This document shows positions 1 through 11,830 of a DNA stretch of 64,000 nt, piece by piece. A program made the position numbers and the translations under genes. Origin of the DNA: Talaromyces rugulosus (lineage: Eukaryota > Ascomycota > Eurotiomycetes > Eurotiales > Trichocomaceae); assembly GCF_013368755.1 (NCBI RefSeq), contig NC_049563.1, positions 5,704,001-5,768,000 of the forward strand. The letters are read 5' to 3'. The notes beneath the pieces are model-generated. The model ran no database searches and was not told the origin of the DNA. It saw only the letters and a list, made by a program, of their open reading frames with translations. Numbering within the stretch: the stretch's first letter is position 1; each line of letters starts with the position of its first letter.

Positions 1-333
1 GATTTTCAACAAGTCCCCCAAATCTCCAGCGTCGCCAGATAGGTCACCTAGGAGGTTGCTTAGGGGACCACTGCCCGATGACGTGGTAGATGAAGACGAA
101 GTGGATGGTTGACTGGAAGCAGCTGCGCTATTAGAGCCCCAAGTGTTTCCTCCGGAGGGGACGGTTCTCTCTTCGGCTGGTTGACTTGAAGTAGTAGAAG
201 CACCTACGCCGGAGCTCCTGGTATATGTCGATACAGTGATCAATGGGACAGACACAGACGTTGAAGAAGCGTACGGTTCCATTGATAGGCCGGAGGTATA
301 GACTGTAATCTCAGAAGGACCGAGGCTGGCGGC
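1..333 (-). CDS. Partial Ser/Thr-rich protein, runs off the left edge
   Basis: An open minus-strand frame runs from a stop at 334-336 to the window edge. Its first ATG is at 280-282. The translation is very rich in Ser, Thr, Gly and Ala and ends in the window with Leu/Gly/Asp-rich repeats. That composition fits a fungal wall-associated or secreted protein, but no domain is visible. The stop is followed directly by GCC GCC, so TAG|GCC could be a 3' splice site and this an internal exon. Real coding status is uncertain; the family is not recognised. Confidence 0.35.
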
Positions 334-542
334 CTATTATTCTGCTTATACTCCGCTGTCCGAACTATCCATGCCAGTTTTATTTCACGGGAACCGCTGA
401 CTTCGAATTTCCTATCAATATTTCCGGCCGCTGCCTATTTAGACAAAAGAAATCTCATCTCTGATCACTGCATCCAATTGAATGTGAACTGTGTACTTTA
501 CATGTATATAGGTGAAAGTTGGCTAGCCCAATATAGCCCACC

Positions 543-2190
543 ATGGCCCATTAGCGATCCTACGATTTTATTGTCGTCAGTCTATCAATAAACCGCTTAC
601 CAAATTCATAGGTGGCCCGTCCGGATGTACTACGTCACTAGCAAACTCAGCCAAGAAGCCGAGCGTATTGCTCCTAGAAGCTAGCGGGCGGAATGAGGAC
701 AAATCTCTGCGGGTCGATGGAAAGCGCCGGAAGACATTCATGGAGGAGAATATGAATTGGGTATATCAGACGACCCCGCAGGAGCACTGCAACAGCCGTA
801 AACCCGATTACTCACGCGGTAAGGGGCTCGAGGGCGGCTCTTCGATCAATTTTGGAGTTTACACTGTCAGGGCATGAGACGAGTATGACGGATGGGCCGC
901 CGAGGTCGAGGACGATACTTTTGCCAGAGACAAGATGCAGGCGCGGTTCAAAAGACTAGGAGCGTTTGATAGCACAATTGATGTCCCAGAAAACTAGAAG
1001 TATGGACAGTTTAAACTTACAGACCATGGCAATAAAGGTGGCTTGCACGTTAGCTATGCCAAAGAATGGGAATCCGATTTGGCAATGGTGTTGGATGCAT
1101 TCGCAGAAGTTGGAGCTCAGCGGAATCTTGATCACAACTCTGGTAATCCCCTTGGATTCGCACTTTGTATCAATTCCGCTTCTAAGGGCATTCGATCAAC
1201 CACTATTGATCTGTTGATCGAAGCCTCGGTTATTTTGGTCATTATCTCCGATGGTCTGGTGCAACGCATTATATTGAACAAAAATAAGGCTGTGGGAGTG
1301 GAAGCTAATGGCAGAGAATGTGAGTTTTATCGAAGGGTTGGTTACCTGGTTTCTGAAAAAAACTCACGGATGTTCGCAGATTGTGCCTCGAAAGAGGTCA
1401 TCGTCTCCGCAGGACCGCTTGAAACCCCCAAGATGTTGATGCATTCTGGCATCGGTCTAGCCGAAGAACTAAGCAAGTTCAACATTTCAGTCATTCAAGA
1501 TCTACCAGCCGTAGGCCAAGGTCTCCGTGATCACGTCTTTGTCTCACTTATCGTGACACGCAACCCCAAAACCAACGACTGCAATTATTTCCACCGAGAC
1601 AAAGTAGTCACGGAGGCCGCAAGTCCGTCCAAGATTTCATGAACCGCGAGACCATTCCTCACCACGAGATTGTTGGCCATTTCCCCGTACATTTCACCTT
1701 TCCGCAGCTCTTCGGTCTGCCTGTGTTCTTGATGAACGAGCAATCTGTTGGGGAGGTGCGATTGCGGTCGTCCGACCCGGATGAGCCGCTTTTGTTCAAT
1801 CCCAAATTCCTCGAGCATCCATTTGGCCGGCGAGCATGTATTAAGATATACCGTCATTTGTGGGACCTGACCAAGCACCCTTCTTTTGCGTAGGATACCG
1901 TCTCCACAATCATGGCACCAGTATCCTAGTCCGATAAAGACATTCTTCAGTTCTGGAAAAACAGGATAACGTCTAGTTGGCACATGACGGGAACCGTGAA
2001 GATCGGTAGAGAGGGTGTCAGTGATGCCGTTGTCGATAGTCGCTTCCGAGTCTTTGGGGTGGAAACCCTACGTGTGGCTGATATGAGCGTGGTACCAGTT
2101 CTAACCAACAATAACACACGGGCCACTGCTTATGTGACTGGAGCAACATCTGCCGATGTTTCGATTTGCGAACATGGGTTGAATAAATAG
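543..2190 (+). pseudogene. GMC (glucose-methanol-choline) oxidoreductase, pseudogene
   Basis: Flavin-dependent alcohol/choline oxidase-type enzyme, broken. The ATG at 543 opens a typical start, but codon 4 is TAG (552-554). A degraded or intron-bearing stretch follows, then the FAD-binding GGPSGC motif near 611. Next come GMC signature 1 (GKG..GGSS.NFGVYT, about 815-865), signature 2 (SAGPLETPKMLMHSGIG, about 1408-1460) and the C-terminal domain (HMTGTVKIG, then LRVADMSVVP, about 1981-2100). In-frame stops lie at 875-877 (TGA where relatives have Arg), 995-997, 1891-1893 and 1927-1929. A frameshift falls between about 1600 and 1640. All four are explicable as C-to-T or G-to-A changes, so RIP-like decay is likely. 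It cannot make a full-length enzyme. Confidence 0.88.
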
Positions 2191-2277
2191 CTATATGCAT
2201 AGGCCGGGACCGCTACCCAACTATTCGTCAATGCACGCATTTATAGGCCGCCCGGGCCATATAGGCCTTCAGTAGGG

Positions 2278-2538
2278 ATCTGCGGCTCCGACCTGCACAA
2301 CTACCACGGTGTCTTTGGCAGCAACCAGGTGCCTTATTCTATTGGACACGAGGCCATGGGTATCGTCGAGGAAGTTGGAGCAGATGTTGATTCCGTGAAT
2401 GTTGGGGATCGGGTTATGATCCCTGACTTTCCTGATGGCGTCGGGCTAGATTTAGAACCAGAAATTAACCTTGCAATTGCATTGTATGGAGAAGGCTATC
2501 AATTTGGTAATCTGGGAGATTGCCAAGATACGTTTTAG
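2278..2538 (+). pseudogene. Zinc-type alcohol dehydrogenase (MDR), internal fragment
   Basis: A short open frame starting 88 bp after the GMC relic. It carries the CGSDLH zinc-site motif at its start and the GHEAMGIVEEVG catalytic-domain motif near 2345, then VGDRVMIP. These are hallmarks of the N-terminal catalytic domain of medium-chain alcohol dehydrogenases. No first exon and no NAD-binding Rossmann half are visible: the frame stops at 2538 and homology ends. The fragment is about one quarter of the family length. It is a remnant of an oxidoreductase gene next to the broken GMC gene, possibly from one former metabolic cluster (inference). Confidence 0.75.
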
Positions 2539-2940
2539 CGCTGCAGAATCATGTTTTATTATCTCTTGAGAAGTGGGAGATCGTTCATTACCGAAGACGA
2601 CCTGTGTCTAACTGGCAACGGCACTCAGCCGAATTCGTGCGCCGGTGCGCACAGCAGGAGCACAATTATAGCCGCGATAAAATCACATCCCCCCCTTTAC
2701 GCATGATTTTCTTCTTGACGCCATTTTGTCTGTTTCTGCACAGCACTTGCACCTTGCAACAGGCGGGGTTCTAGATCTGCAGACTACGGTGCTACCTTCA
2801 ACGTCTGATCCGGTAGACTTTGTTTTGGTTTCCAGTCGGCATCTTGACTCTGAACAGCTAGTCTAATGGTGTACAATTTACTCATAGAACGTGCCAGTAG
2901 CTGCAAAGTCTAAAGAGCGTTCCAGGAGTTCGTTATATTT

Positions 2941-3510
2941 ATGTGTCAGAGTTTTTCCTTCTATTACCTACTCTGTTTTTCCGGATTGCTGAATATTTGC
3001 TCCAGCTCTTCCACTATACATAATTGTGACTCCGTAGTTTGGGGTAAAACCATCAACCATCTCTCCCAGAGTCACATTCAAAAAATTGCAGAGGTCGTCA
3101 AGTATTTCGAATCTGTCACTGCTAGAGCTCCCGGCAGTCTTAGCGGCGGCCCATCAACAGGTCTACTCTGGCCAGATACGAATGATTTGGCTATCTCCAG
3201 CACCGGGGAGATGCAGAAGTGGTTTAACAGTTGACTTTTTGCGGAGCAAGGCCAGGTCCAGTTTGATCACACCGGCCCATTTGTACTATGCCATTTGGAC
3301 ATCACCCCCCGAAACATTATCTAGTGCGATGGTGGTTGTATTTGTTTATTGGAAAGGGCGTCGGCAGGGTTTTATCCTACACTGCTGGAATATGTCAGTC
3401 TACATCTACAAAAATATCAAGAGCTGCTAATGCTATTGGCTCCATCGCTGAGAATGAGGAGGAACAGCAGAAGAAGATCGGCCGGGCATTGTGGGAGGTA
3501 TTCATGGTAA
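2941..3510 (+). pseudogene. Aminoglycoside-phosphotransferase-like kinase, decayed 3' half
   Basis: One plus-strand frame read through two stops (TGA 3232-3234, TAG 3322-3324) gives the C-terminal half of a fungal APH/choline-kinase-like protein. It shows a 'GPLSGGPS..LL.PDT' type stretch (residue segment near 3130-3185), then the catalytic loop CHLDITPRNI (H-x-D-x4-N, about 3290-3320), then CLLERASAGFYP, where relatives have a D-W in place of E-R. The metal-binding Asp of the second motif is therefore lost as well. The N-lobe is not recognisable upstream. Substrate unknown; clearly nonfunctional. Confidence 0.7.
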
Positions 3511-5998
3511 GTCAGTTTCGGCAAATTGATGATCAGGTCCGTCGTATTGGAGGAGAAAAAGAGAGTGCGTCTTTTCCGAGTCAAGTATTAATGTAACATT
3601 GAAAAACGGCACAAGCCCAGGCGCCCTAAGGCGTCCAACTCCGCTGTTCGTCAGTGCCCACCGAAACATCTGATTTCTGTCAAACCCAAAACATTGCTAG
3701 CAAATAGAACTATAAGTCTATAACTCATTTAGATTTATGAAAACTTATTTTGACTAGCCGTGACTTGCCAAATCAGGATAATTCTTTAGTGTTCCGAAGT
3801 AGATGCAGACCAATCAACGCGCTTGACGCTCACTCAAGGGAGCACTCAGCATGGTGAGAAAATTGACCCGCAGGAGGTCTGTGGACTGATGATCTTGACC
3901 CACTCATTCTACTTTCAACAGTGATTAGCATGGTGCATAAAATGGTGGAGAATGGGTTGGCGCGACATAACAAATCAGACTCATAAAGTCAACAGTTTCT
4001 CTCCAAACACCGTTAGATTAAAGGCATAAAATGTGCGGCCTTTCGCAACTTCGGTGATTCAAACATTCCCGCTGCTGTTCTTTCCCGTCATTCTGATTTT
4101 CAAGCTTTATATAACCGCCTCCACAGGAACCTCACCCACTTAATTAAAATTGGCGGGACTAGCAATTATTAATTCATAAAATAAGGGGATTGATGCGCAC
4201 ATCGCCCCATTAACCTATGTAGATTGTTATAAACTCAAAATTTAATTTCTTAGTAAATTATTAGTGTTTTTAATTACTAGTTTAGAAAGCTGCAAAAATC
4301 TTCAATTTGTAATGTCAATCCTCACCAAATTTAACTAGGGATTTGAAGAGAATTTTTTATATGGAAATCTTATAAAGTAAAAATATAATAGTATTAATTG
4401 ATTTAATAAGTCTACTAGCCTACTCCCTAATCCATGATAATAAAGATTCCCCTGCGCCTAGTAATAAACCTCCCCCTTTGCGGATCCGGTTGGCCCTCCC
4501 AATATGGAGCCAAAATTGACCTTCTTAATCAGCCCTATATTACTACTAGTCTCTTGGTCTTGAGTTGGAGCAGGAATTGGCAGAGGAACCTGGCAGGGCT
4601 TGCGACATTTTTTCATTACTATGGTCAAATATAGAGTCAAATTGGAAGTTAAATTGTAAATATTTGTATACGCGCTTATAAGTTACAAATAGCGGTGAGA
4701 CAAGCTTTAGATTGACGATAACTAAGAGGCACTAAGAATTTACCAAGAAATTTAATTTTAGACCTATGCCAATTTAGAAAGAGAGTGGAACACGGAGTAA
4801 AAGGGGCGGTGCGCGCCTAAAATTATCCATATCGAACAGTTTGTCGTGGATCCTTGTAAACACACTGACCCCATGGTAAATAAAGGGTTGTTCACAGACC
4901 CGCGCAGTTCACCGTTCAACATGCCTCTCGTTCTCGACAGTTTGTCCACGTCGTGTTCAGGCAATCCCGGAACGCTGCTCGCGAAAGACCGGTCAATGAA
5001 ATGGCTGAGAGGACCGAGTGGAGGGCCAGCCTCATATCCCTGGGCTCAGAACGTTGAATATTTTCATAGAAGATGAAATGCGATATCTAAAACGAATACG
5101 GAGTGATCACCCGGGCCGAAATCAAAATCTCAAATACTAGCATCCATAGCTCCTAGTATGAAGTTACTTCTCCGTATGCGCTCACACACAGCGGGATCGA
5201 CAAAATATTTCTCCTTGGCAGCTGCCATGAGAGCGGAAACGTCGCCTAGATTCGACAGGATTCGGACGATCGACAAGCCTCGCATAATGCACAAAGATGT
5301 TCAAAGACCAACAACAATCGCATATTGTATCATAAATTTCCACCAGTAAGTTCCATTGTCTTCCATAGGGGGAATTTTTTCAGTTGTGGGAACATGTATT
5401 TAGATATAGCCGTACCATGGAAACTGTACTGGCATTCTCTTTTTCCATTAATAAACGAAGTTTCAGAGGCCATATAGAAACATTGCAAATTAGAGTTCCT
5501 GTTATGAGAATTATCGTGCCAAGCCAATCGCATAAGAGCTTCCTGTTGTTGGTTGGGAGGAGTTTAGTGGGAGGCCTGGCATCATTCCGTGCGGAGTACT
5601 CAGTACATACAACAATGAGAACACAGACTACACTCGAAATCAACCCCCCCAAAAAACATAACAGCTTGTCCAGGCGGTCATTGCCCATAGTGAAGAGCAA
5701 TTGCGGGTGTCGGGCCTGTCTAATAGGCCAGCACAATCCAACTAGTGTTCCACTATCGATTACACGTCGCAGTTGGGTAGAAAGCTATTCCTATAAACCT
5801 GTTCGGAGCGAGAAAGCAGAATTTGGATGTTGGTGTGCAAGAATAGCTATACCTCGTTCCTCTGATTATTTGAAGCCGACTACTCCCTACGGATAATCTA
5901 TCTGCTTTGCAGAATGCGAGGAGTCCCGCAGTATAAATCCTACCTTTTTATGAGATATTTTTTGACACGATAACTGTGATAAAGATCTTCTCGTCACG
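3511..5998. other. No supportable gene; partly AT-rich decayed DNA
   Basis: Nothing here resembles a known protein family. 4140-4440 is strongly AT-rich. Overlapping frames at 5380-5896 on both strands are open but not gene-like; the minus one has a hydrophobic stretch and no supporting motif. A palindrome-like motif related to CGGAGTACTCAGTAC occurs near 5597. The interval may be decayed gene remains between the broken cluster on the left and the membrane-protein gene on the right. Confidence 0.4.
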
Positions 5999-7303
5999 AT
6001 GAATGTACCGGCACTTGAGCTGAATACCCAGCGAATGAAGGCAAACTTCGCTACTTCCATATTCTACGCCTGTCTTGCTACATTTGCCGTTATAATGCGT
6101 CTTTGCTGTAAGATCAGTTTTCGTCAAAGGCTTGGTTCTGATGATTATTATATCATTGCCGCCTGGGTATAACCATCTTTCAACTTACCTAGTCTGGACA
6201 TCGCTCGGTTATGCTAAGTCTTTTCCTAGATATTTTGTATCGGCATGTGCACCTCCAATATTGTCGGTATGTAGCCCTTTGAACCGTCCAAGCCAATGAG
6301 TTTTACGGGGACTGACAGGTATATAGAGATTGTCTATGGCGGCTTAGGAAGACATATTCACGAAGTTCCTCCCGACAATCTGCAAGTACTCTTGAAGGTG
6401 AGTCTACGTATTTCTGCCTTGGTCCCGTACCAATCAATGCTTACAATTACTTCGGTGCTTTAGGGTATGGTCATCTTCCAAATCATGTGGGGCCTTTCCC
6501 TCGTTTTCGTCAAAGCCTCCTTCCTCCAATTTTTCTCTCAGATCTTTTCTGTGGGCGGAACGAGGCTCATTTTCAAGATAGCAATGGGAATAGTTGTTCT
6601 ATGGGGCTTAGGAAGTGTTTTAGCTCCACTCCTGATGTGTCAGCCCCTAGCTTTCAATTGGAATACCAAAATCCCAGGAGGCAAATGTGGTAATCGACCA
6701 CTATCATACATTCTTATAGGGGCATTTCACATTGTCACCGATGTTATAGTCCTAACTATACCGATCCCGTTTCTATTGAAACTTCAATTGATGAAGTCGA
6801 GGAAAATATCTCTCATTTTTATCTTTTGCTTAGGATTCGCGTAAGACCCGTTTCCGCCCCTATTTACGCTTTTACGCTCCAGCTCACAAGACCCTTTTAG
6901 TTGTTGTATTGTCAGCCTTGTCCGGATCACTGAGTTGGTGCAAGTTACATATGACGATATACCCTACTCTCTCGTTCCTGGCTGTTATTGGACTCTGTTG
7001 GAGCCTCCATTTGCAATTCTCATTGCTTCGTTGCCTGCCATAACACCACTTATGGATAGAATTCTCACTCGTCTGGGCATCCACACCCACAAATCGTACG
7101 CGAGCGGCTATCCAGCCAAAAATAGCTTTGTGAAAATGGACAAAAGTACCAACAATAGCGAATATCCCATGTCAAACTTGTCCGCCACACATGACAAGAA
7201 CATTTGTTCACATCAACACACCGAGACCGAAGATACCCGACACGACCGTACTGAGTATTCGATGGCTGATAGACTCAACATGCAACACAGCAAGGTAGAA
7301 TAA
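5999..7303 (+). CDS. PTH11-like / fungal rhodopsin-fold integral membrane protein (5 exons)
   Basis: Exons 5999-6166, 6230-6266, 6327-6397, 6464-6840 and 6901-7303 join in frame to about 351 residues. Every intron is GT...AG and phases match. The protein has a first membrane span in exon 1, a GSDDYYIIAAW motif at the exon 1 end (typical G-x-DDY of this family), further spans through exons 2-4 with LLMCQPLAFNW and the CGN segment, and a last span in exon 5 around EPPFAILIASLPAI. A polar Asn/His/Ser-rich cytoplasmic tail follows. This is the fungal Rhodopsin_dom/PTH11-type family of seven-helix plasma-membrane proteins, some of which act as receptors. Ligand unknown. It is intact, unlike most neighbours. 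Confidence 0.85.
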
Positions 7304-10300
7304 AAAAACGTATATATGAGTGGCAAGATCAACACTGACGATATACATAGAATACACCCTACAGTCCTGTCAAAGCCATCACTGAAACAACCACAATAAC
7401 ACAAACCACGGAATCGTACCACCCAGATTCAAGAAAAGGGTCAGATGAGTGGCTTGTCTTCAAAAATGATGGGCACCGGGATCAAATACAGAAGATCTAG
7501 AGATAACAACCCCGGGGCGTTCCAAATCGACTTTCTATCTCCATAAATATAATTATCACCTGCAATTTTCTTAGTGTTTCGCCCCGAGATTTTATTTTAT
7601 TATTGTTGAATATCCTTTGATTGATTCAATTTATCTACCTTTATATTTTGATTTTCGTTAGGAAGTACCAGACTTGGTTGAACTATTATACTCGTCAGGA
7701 ACAATCAGCGAGAACTTGGCCGATCGGGACTGAGTATTAAGGCATCACAATGACGAACGGAGATAATAGAGGTTTCCTTTAGTTGGCGAATCAATACAAA
7801 CCCTCTAGTAAAAGTATAAAGCTACTTCAATGTTACTTATACTTAATGGAATTCAGGTATGACTTACCCGAATTGCTATTGTCTGAGTGATACCGCTAAG
7901 TCCCAGGTGAATTAAGCCTGATTGAGAAATTTGGGTCTCCGCTACTGTCGATAACGGTGTATTTCTAGTAAAATGATGATAAAAGGACCAAAAAGATCAG
8001 AAGGAGACAGGAATTGTGTGTTAAAGTATTCATAACACGAAATTTTTGATATTAGGTTGAGACCCAATCGGTCTTGAGAAGTAAGTTATGATCGAAATTT
8101 TTGTAATCGAGAAATGCCATAGTGTATTTTCTTGAAAGTTCGACTTCCTCACTACGCATTAATCCTCTTTGATCATATAAATTTATAGCCTATAGTAATG
8201 TTGCGACCTCTTTTTGTGCGGTAATCACAGCTTCGAGGAGTTCTTCTAGACTTTTAATACCGAATTTACCACCCTAGCCTCGATGAAATATCATACTACA
8301 AATATTAGTTGTTATTTAAAATGAGAAACTCTTCAAATCAGAATATGGCTCAAAATGCATATTTATATGTAGCATTGCTAGCCAAAGTTAAGTGACTGCC
8401 GTGGCTATTTTTAATTTTGTTTTCCATATGCGCAGTTGACCTGGTTTGACTCCAGTACTATCTGGAATATTTTCAATAATAGTCTTGAATAAATTAAACT
8501 AGTTGTCTGTATGTCAAAACCAGAGCTCATCTAATTAATTGTTAGAGTTAGAAGATCCGACTATCTCGCCTAATGGATAGATTTAAAGTATATAAAATAC
8601 CTATGTTACTAGCTTAACAAGGTAAGGCTTATCTACATGTAGTAAAGCAACTCCTAGATACATATTCGTGGTATTAACTATTGGGTTCAACTCTTTATTA
8701 ACGCGTAAAGCTACATCTGTAGGTACGGTGAATGAGATGTTTATATGCGTCTCCATTGCTTCTACGATAGATGTACCAGTTTCTGTAGTGTCATCTCCAA
8801 ATGAATCTTTACCTTATCCTCATTTTGACCAAGGTTAATATCAATTAATCGCTTGCCACGTTGAACATTCAGGTCTGTTGACCAATTCTGTTTGGTCCTC
8901 GAGTAGTTTAATCGTCAGATTACTGGAAATCGACTAAGGCTTTTTTTTGTCTCTCCGGTTATCCTGTCACGCATAAGAATACCGACTTGGCCTGATAGCG
9001 TTGGGTTTAGAGTGGGGTATGGCTAGCATTGTTGTAGGGTGTTGTAGATTTCCTTAGGGAGGAGATCTTGCAATAAAGGCAGCGCCCAGCCGGGTGTAAT
9101 TGCCTAGTTTCGGTCTCTTGGGACGTATTCCCGGTCTACAATAACGTAAGGTATGTTGTACTACTTAGGTCTGAGTAAGGTCTAAGTGACAAATGTAATA
9201 TGAACCACGCCGCTCAATTAAAAATTTTCGGTCCATGTGCAATAGCTAGGCCAGTAATATCTTCAACTTGTCAGTATCTGTCATCACGCTTCGCATGTAT
9301 GGCAATCTCTCTCACTAGCGCTGATGCTCTGTGGGCGCTACGCCGCTTCGGGGCTCTGCAAATCGCCTAGGTCCCGCATTCTCTTGTCCGTATTTAAGAA
9401 GTGTGCTGAGAAATAAATATGGCCATAGGAACATTGTACGCACAGTATACTCGGTAATATACGTAGGAATCCTTTTGTAGGCGAGAGTCGAGATACTTCT
9501 AAGCGGCTGGGTTAGCGCGACGAAGGTCATTGGTCTCAGACTTTCAGGCGACCCATCCCATTGTCCTCTCCACCCGACGACTAGTGTAACTATAAGGTGA
9601 CTTCGTGTAGAGATCCAGCCCCTTTTCCAAGCTCGGAAAACTAAATACCGTCCAATGGAACGAACCATCGTCGGGTTTATTAGAAATCTCGTGAGGGGAT
9701 GGGTCGCTCTCCAGCATCGAAATTCCTATCCAAGACGACTATCTGAAACCAGTCGAGACTCGGAAAGGGATAGTATAAACGTGTCAACTGTATGGCATTC
9801 TTCACTACGGTTTAGTGTATCTATGCTGCTCTTCCCCTTTAACTAACATCTTCATTCAGCAAAGGCGGACTCTGGGAAGCTAGTACACGACACAGTCGAA
9901 TCAAGCGGGGTATCTTTATTACCACGATAGGCAGAGCCACTTACCACGCGATGAAGGACTGGAATTGGACAACGTGACAGAATGACCCATATTTCCTTGC
10001 TTGAGAATGAAAAATGAGATGAGGCACATATGAACCACTTCAACAATCATCAGCGACAGCTCAGTTTTCAGTACCAGCGCGCAATCTTACCCAAAATGGG
10101 ACAATCACTACCATGTGTTACGAAACCAGCATGTATAACAATAGAAGATCGTCATGCCACGCTTTCCACTAATAAGCGCGGATGCGCGTCTTAGATTCTC
10201 ACTTACTAAACGTTTCGTTGCAAAGATTAACTAAGCGTGCTTAACTGTTTCACACTAAAACCAGGCAATTTACACCAATTTAGCTCCAAAAACCTTAAGT

Positions 10301-10603
10301 AATGCTTGCTAACACAACCTAATTCTAACTTTCTATTTGAGGCTAAGCTCTCCCCACGAGGATCCGCAGCTCTGCTGTCAAGTGCTTCCTACCTGGCAGG
10401 ATATATTATTGGGGGGCTGTTTAAGGATAGCTCCATATTTCACAGGAGTATTTAGTAATAGGAGAGTTTAATATGTATACACTAGTTGACAACTTTCGCA
10501 CAATGGGTATTCAAGTTAAGTAGGAGACACCTAGACTCATATATACGCCAACAGGCTACATCATCCTATTGCCATCCATCTGTAATGCCTGCACAACTTT
10601 CGT
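7304..10603. other. Long stretch without a supportable gene
   Basis: About 3.3 kb. Between roughly 8560 and 8960 the minus strand shows a coding-like run (acidic, then VNKELNPIVN and ending LLHVDKPYLVKLV) that needs a frame change to extend. It may be the end of a decayed gene of unknown family. A 117-residue minus-strand open frame at 9315-9668 has no recognisable motif. No RNA gene or mobile-element terminus was recognised. Confidence 0.35.
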
Positions 10604-11830
10604 CTAAACAGTACGGTCTGCTACGCTCCCAGTAACGTAATTTGGCCCTGGCAAAACTGGTACTGATTTATTCAACCCCAAATCCTCATATGGCGGCTGA
10701 ATCTGGACTTGCTGGGTCTGAGCCCCTTGAACAGTGCCATTCGTAATCGAACAACCAGGTGACGACAGAGAATACCCATTACTACCACAAGTGTCAAATG
10801 CGTTCTGCAATGCATCAATGTCTGTCCAGCCATTGAGAAAGTCACCGTGTAACCCGTATCCAGTGATGTCACCCATCGCATAGACGAGGTTCTCCCAGTC
10901 TGTATAAGGGGATGTGTCGTAAAAGAATTCGAGGAAAATCGAAAATATCGCAACGGGGTGTGTGGAGGGACAGACACCACCATTGTAATCCCCTATGGCG
11001 GGGAAAGATACCTATGTATTTATTCAACTATTAGCCTTCACTCTCTCTTTCTTTTTCTTCCGTTTTCTTCAGTCAAGGTGTGAAATACATGAGTGTGGTC
11101 GGGGGTATCAAGGTTCTTCCCATCCCAGCAAGACGGGAAGAACACCTGAGAACGTAGTCTGAGGCAAGCTTGAGTTGGGAGAGAGTTGGTGTAGACACTA
11201 GTTGAATCTGTCAAGCACATGTGTGACTGAGCGCGTTGAGCAAAGGTGTCTGTGTAATTCCTACTCTCATGTCAGTCATATTATATGACATGTTTGATGT
11301 GCAAAATACCATACCGAAGCAAGGGACTCCCAGAAATCATACGAAGCCCAGCTGGGGGGGCCTGCGGCATGAATCCGGTAGGACATGAGGTCCGGTTATC
11401 TGCGTAATCACACGCGCGTTGTAGGTAATACACAGCCTGTAAATAGAAATGCGCGTGAGAAACCGTCTTTATCAAATCTACTCTAGGAGGGTATGGGTAA
11501 AGTCACATTTCCTTGAAATTCAACTGCTTCGAATTGACCATCTGACTGCATATGATATAGTAGCGGCTGCCAGTAATTAGATCTATCAATAGCTGCCGAG
11601 CAAGTAGTCGCCAATGCATTCGGGGCTGCATCTTGGCTCATCGAACGATTGAATGCAGTGCCGCCGATAACGATATGGGTATGGTTACTAATAGCACCGG
11701 GGCTGATGATAGGATCACCTCGTTGGATGGTAAGGGCATTGCAAGCCAGAGTGAATTCTCCTTGGCCGTTGACAAAAGTGCCGATGGTTGCAAGCAGAGA
11801 AAGAACGTGTAAAGTGTGAAAGTTCTTCAT
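10604..11830 (-). CDS. Secreted DUF1996 domain protein (4 exons)
   Basis: Exons, read on the minus strand, are 11830-11507, 11436-11315, 11260-11089 and 11011-10604. Introns are GT...AG, phases agree, and the product is 341 residues. The ATG at 11830 starts a clear signal peptide (MKNFHTLHVLSLLATIGTF, then cleavage near VNGQ). DUF1996 landmarks follow in order: RGDPIISPGAISNHTH, AVYYLQRACDY, QAPPAGLRMISG, QVFFPSCWDGKNLD.PDH and GGVCPSTHP, then YGLHGDFLNGW. The single exons look disconnected, but splicing restores the whole domain. DUF1996 proteins are secreted fungal proteins of unresolved function. The gene appears intact; expression is not shown. Confidence 0.88.

Noticed and set aside
5380..5896. 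Overlapping 118- and 170-codon frames on opposite strands
   Set aside because: No motif, unusual composition, no splice signals that extend them; the hydrophobic minus frame alone is weak evidence.
9315..9668. 117-codon minus-strand frame
   Set aside because: No recognisable domain, Arg/Trp/Ser-biased composition typical of chance frames.
7304..10603. tRNA or rRNA gene
   Set aside because: No T-loop-like GGTTCGAATCC with a matching acceptor stem was found here or elsewhere in the unique regions.
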